From Burkholderia sp. D-99 (GTDB taxonomy: Bacteria; Pseudomonadota; Gammaproteobacteria; Burkholderiales; Burkholderiaceae), in assembly GCF_011605345.1 (NCBI RefSeq), contig NZ_JAAOXM010000001.1, forward strand, positions 124,001 to 188,000: a stretch of DNA of 64,000 bases. Direction: 5' to 3'. A program made the position numbers and the translations under genes. Below the pieces are notes generated by a model that was not told the origin of the DNA, made no database searches, and worked only from the letters and a program-made list of their open reading frames with translations. Every line of letters starts with the position of its first letter. The stretch's first letter is position 1. Below, one piece after another: positions 61,535 through 64,000 of this stretch.

Positions 61535-63202
61535 ATGATGCGCACGATTGTGGAACGCTTCGTCGAGCAGAGCCCGATGACGATCATGGCGCGGCTCGTG
61601 CTGCAATGCGCGCTGCACGACGACTGGATCGACACGGCGGCCGAAGCGGACGAAGAACCCGATGACGAATCGATCCGCGAGACGCTGTTCGCGCTGGCGG
61701 TCGACGCGATCGCGGCGATTGCCGCGCAGACGCAGATGCCGACATCGCAGATGCCGCACGGTGTGGCCGGACACGCATCGTCCGTGCCGGGCGCCGCGGT
61801 GGCCGCGCTTCACGACGGCATGAGCCGATGGCGTGCCGGCTGGGGGCGTGCGCTCGTCAGGGACAGCGTCGATCTGCTGTTGCCGGTGGCGGCGGCGCGG
61901 GCCGACGAACGCGGGCGCGCGCTCGGCGGAATGCGGCTGCGCGTGCTGGACGGCACGGGCGACGGTTGTGCGCACGGCGGTGCCGGTTGCGACTGCGGCC
62001 GCGCGTGCGACGACCCGGTACGTGACGCGGCGCTGGGTCCGACCGGCGCACGTGTGCTGCCGGTCTACGATCCGGAGCTTGCCATGATCGTCGATCTGCT
62101 ACCGGTCGAGCGCGGCCGTTCGCACGAACGCGCATTCGTCGGCGCGCTGCTGGAAGCGGTTCGGCCCGGCGAGATGTGGATCGTCGACGGCCGTTTCGAT
62201 ATCGACGCGATCGTGTCGGGCTGGCCGCGCCGCGGCGCTGCCTTCGTGTTGCGCGACGATGGCGGCGCGGCGACATGCCGGCCGCTCGGCGGCTGGCGCG
62301 ATGCCGGCCCGCTCGACGGCGGTGAGGTTCGCGAGCAGTCGGTTGTCATCGCGGGCGACGGCCAAGTGGCCGGCACGCTCAGGCGGATCGAATGGCGCGG
62401 TCACGTGCCTGGCGGCCACCCGGGCACGAGGGTCGCGGTGCTGACGAACCTGCCGGTCGAGCCGTTCGACGCGTGCCAGGTGATGCAGCTCGCGCGCCAG
62501 CGCTGGCGCGAAGCGCTGCCGTTTCCGCTCGACCCGGTACCCGGTGGCACGTTGTTCGGCAGCGTGCCCGCGCGCGCGTCGCTGCTCGCGAGCGGCATCG
62601 CGGCGCTCGCGTACAACGCGTTCAGCGTGATGACGCGCGTCGTCAGTGGCGCGCTCGGCCTGGACGAACGCGACGCGCAACGCGTGCCGTCGCATATCGC
62701 CGAAGGCGTCACCGCCACCTATGCCGGGATGATGATCGCGCTGCCGCCCGACTGGTGGCGGCGCTACGACCAGCTGCCCGCGGCGACGCTCGGCCAGATC
62801 GTGCGGATGCTCGCCGTGCACGTCGATCCGCGCAGCGAGCGGCGCAGGCGCCGCGACAACCGGCTGTCCGCGAAGTCGCAGGCGCTGCTGCGCGCGGCGA
62901 CGCTCGAACGCCTGCTGCATGACGACGGCGGCGACCCGGCAGCGAGCGTGTTCAGCCTGCGCACGATCGCGATGGCGACGCGCGACTTCAGCAGCAATCC
63001 GTCGAAGGCGCTGCGGCACGCCGGCGAGGCGCTCGTGATGGTCACCAAATACAACCGGCCGATCGCGTTGCTCGTGTCGATCGACGACTGGAACCGGCTG
63101 CTCGGCGAAGTGCGCGAGACGAGCCTCACGCGGCTGTCGTTCGACTGCGCGGCCGCGCAGGGCATGCGTTCGGTCGCGTTGAGCGAATCGTCGCTGAACT
63201 AG
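61535..63202 (+). CDS. Degenerate IS4-type transposase fused to a Phd/YefM-like antitoxin domain
   Basis: A 555-residue protein. Residues about 1-430 follow an IS4-family (DDE_Tnp_1) transposase: MRTIVERFVEQSPMTIMARL, VSLAALHD-like segment, RVLDGTG (first Asp), LPVYDPELAMIVDLLPVERGRSHERAFVGALLE, GEMWIVDGRFD (second Asp), VLTNLP and TATYAGMMIALPPDWWRRY. The catalytic Y..R...E region, RWKIETAFQELE-like in active relatives, is replaced by RWREALPFPLDP, so the final Glu seems lost. The last about 80 residues (ATRDFSSNPSKALRHAGEALVMVTKYNRPIALLVSIDDWNRLL) read as a Phd/YefM antitoxin. There are no terminal inverted repeats in view. The gene is probably domesticated; two ATGs (61535, 61538) follow GGTGGAG. 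Confidence 0.8.
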   Translation: MMRTIVERFVEQSPMTIMARLVLQCALHDDWIDTAAEADEEPDDESIRETLFALAVDAIAAIAAQTQMPTSQMPHGVAGHASSVPGAAVAALHDGMSRWRAGWGRALVRDSVDLLLPVAAARADERGRALGGMRLRVLDGTGDGCAHGGAGCDCGRACDDPVRDAALGPTGARVLPVYDPELAMIVDLLPVERGRSHERAFVGALLEAVRPGEMWIVDGRFDIDAIVSGWPRRGAAFVLRDDGGAATCRPLGGWRDAGPLDGGEVREQSVVIAGDGQVAGTLRRIEWRGHVPGGHPGTRVAVLTNLPVEPFDACQVMQLARQRWREALPFPLDPVPGGTLFGSVPARASLLASGIAALAYNAFSVMTRVVSGALGLDERDAQRVPSHIAEGVTATYAGMMIALPPDWWRRYDQLPAATLGQIVRMLAVHVDPRSERRRRRDNRLSAKSQALLRAATLERLLHDDGGDPAASVFSLRTIAMATRDFSSNPSKALRHAGEALVMVTKYNRPIALLVSIDDWNRLLGEVRETSLTRLSFDCAAAQGMRSVALSESSLN

Positions 63203-63230
63203 CGGGCGTAGCGGCGCGCAGGCGCCGCGT

Positions 63231-64000
63231 TCAGCTCGTCAGCCGGCGGACCCAGATCACCGACGTCCACGTGAAGTTGCCGCTGCCGTAGCGCGCGATC
63301 AGCGTGTCGACGCGTGCGTTGATGCGCGCCGAATGCACGCGGCAATGCACGATGAAGTAAAGGCTGTTGACGCCGACGGTCGAACCGTCCGGCAGCGTCG
63401 AATTGCCGCCGCTCGCGGGCAGCAGGTATTCGGCGATGTCGCCGGTGCTGACGAAGTACGCCGTGCCGCGCCGGTCCACGAGCCGCCTGGCCTGGCTGGC
63501 CGATAGCGTCGGGATCGCGGCGACGAGCACGGGCTCGGCCGCGGTATTGGCGTTGACGGTGGTCAGGTCCGGCAGGATCGTCGTGAACGGCGCCAGCGTG
63601 TCGATCGCATGCGCGTCGTAGCCGGGAATGCGCGCGAGATCGTCGATGGACACGAGCTGAAGGGGCCAGCCGTCGGGGCCGTTCGTGTCGCGCAGCGAGC
63701 GCAGCATGTAGTCGGCCGTCGGTTGCGCGAGCGCGGGATCGAGCGACAACTGGCTCAGCAGCCGCCGGTACGCGAGCACGCCTTCGCCGTTGGCCTGCCA
63801 CGGCTTGCCGGGCGCGATGCGCATCACGAGGTTCGTCAGGTTGAAGCGCGCCTGCGCATCCTCGACATGGCCGGAGATCCACGCACGCGACAGCTCCGCG
63901 TTGACCGCCGCGGCTTCGGGCGGCAGCAGGTCCGCAAGCTGCACGTCGGCGGCCGGCGACGACCACGGCTGGCCGACGAACGTGACGTTCGACGTCGCGC
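63231..64000 (-). CDS. gspK: Type II secretion minor pseudopilin GspK (5' end outside the window)
   Basis: The C-terminal 256 residues of GspK. The frame is open through the right edge (…ATSNVTFVGQPWSSPAADVQLADLLPPEAAAVNAEL), so the prepilin signal is outside. The body shows GspK features: ISGHVEDAQARFNLTNLV, LPDLTTVNANTAAEPVLVAAIPTLSASQARRLVDRRGTAYFVSTGDIAEYL, and VNSLYFIVHCRVHSARINARVDTLIAR at the end. It normally follows gspJ; here it is on the opposite strand, 32 kb from gspIJ, behind the transposase-antitoxin gene. The remaining gsp genes probably lie to the right. Confidence 0.9.
   Translation of the reverse strand, partial: ATSNVTFVGQPWSSPAADVQLADLLPPEAAAVNAELSRAWISGHVEDAQARFNLTNLVMRIAPGKPWQANGEGVLAYRRLLSQLSLDPALAQPTADYMLRSLRDTNGPDGWPLQLVSIDDLARIPGYDAHAIDTLAPFTTILPDLTTVNANTAAEPVLVAAIPTLSASQARRLVDRRGTAYFVSTGDIAEYLLPASGGNSTLPDGSTVGVNSLYFIVHCRVHSARINARVDTLIARYGSGNFTWTSVIWVRRLTS

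Noticed and set aside
61370..61535. Terminal inverted repeat of an intact insertion sequence around the transposase-like gene
   Set aside because: No matching inverted repeats or target duplications were seen flanking 61535-63202; with the degenerate catalytic region an active IS is unlikely.

Overview
The window is GC-rich proteobacterial DNA that reads as Burkholderia cepacia complex, most likely the second chromosome. The strongest marker is a complete cepI-rsaM-cepR quorum-sensing locus (about 17.2-20.1 kb) whose protein sequences match the Bcc type from memory. A DUF4148 protein, a YxWxxGYW-type protein, an OmpC-like porin and dense single-gene transcription units agree. No rRNA, tRNA, CRISPR array or intact insertion sequence was seen.

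Layout. 0-9 kb is accessory metabolism: the end of an SDR dehydrogenase, a VOC protein, an MdcR-like LysR regulator divergent from an MHS-family symporter, a second MFS transporter, an isochorismatase-like hydrolase, a YtcJ-like amidohydrolase and a LuxR-type regulator. 9-17 kb holds a SnoaL-like secreted protein divergent from an HxlR regulator (with a perfect inverted repeat before the regulator), a WxxGxW-type protein, a porin, Rnk, a DUF4148 protein, a CBS protein, ribA, a GNAT enzyme and a VOC protein. 17-20 kb is the quorum-sensing locus. 20-26 kb holds mgtC and a four-gene efflux operon (YtcA-HlyD-FUSC-NodT). 26-29.6 kb holds a 22-copy hexanucleotide repeat, a metallophosphoesterase, alkB and a small ORF.

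From 29.8 kb to the right edge there is an unusual dispersed secretion island. Genes for a type II secretion system (gspI, gspJ, gspF, gspC, gspG, gspH, gspK) are interleaved with three tandem TPR/glycosyltransferase-like proteins, a 4,291-residue filamentous-haemagglutinin-type exoprotein, two PstS-like exported phosphate-binding paralogues, and a signalling module (STN-TonB-like protein, ECF sigma factor, FecR, a free-standing FecR N-terminal-type protein). A near-identical 19-base element, consensus AAATGKTCCGTAMCAYTCG, lies before gspI, the first TPR gene, the giant exoprotein gene and (twice) the pstS-like gene, about 90-150 bases upstream of the starts except for the more distant second pstS copy. 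My inference is a single regulon, possibly driven by the local ECF sigma factor, that makes, glycosylates and exports a giant surface protein plus phosphate-binding exoproteins through a dedicated type II system. The same island carries a degenerate IS4-type transposase fused to a Phd/YefM-like antitoxin domain, divergent from an unrecognised 274-residue protein. gspD, gspE, gspL and gspM are not in the window; gspK runs off the right edge.
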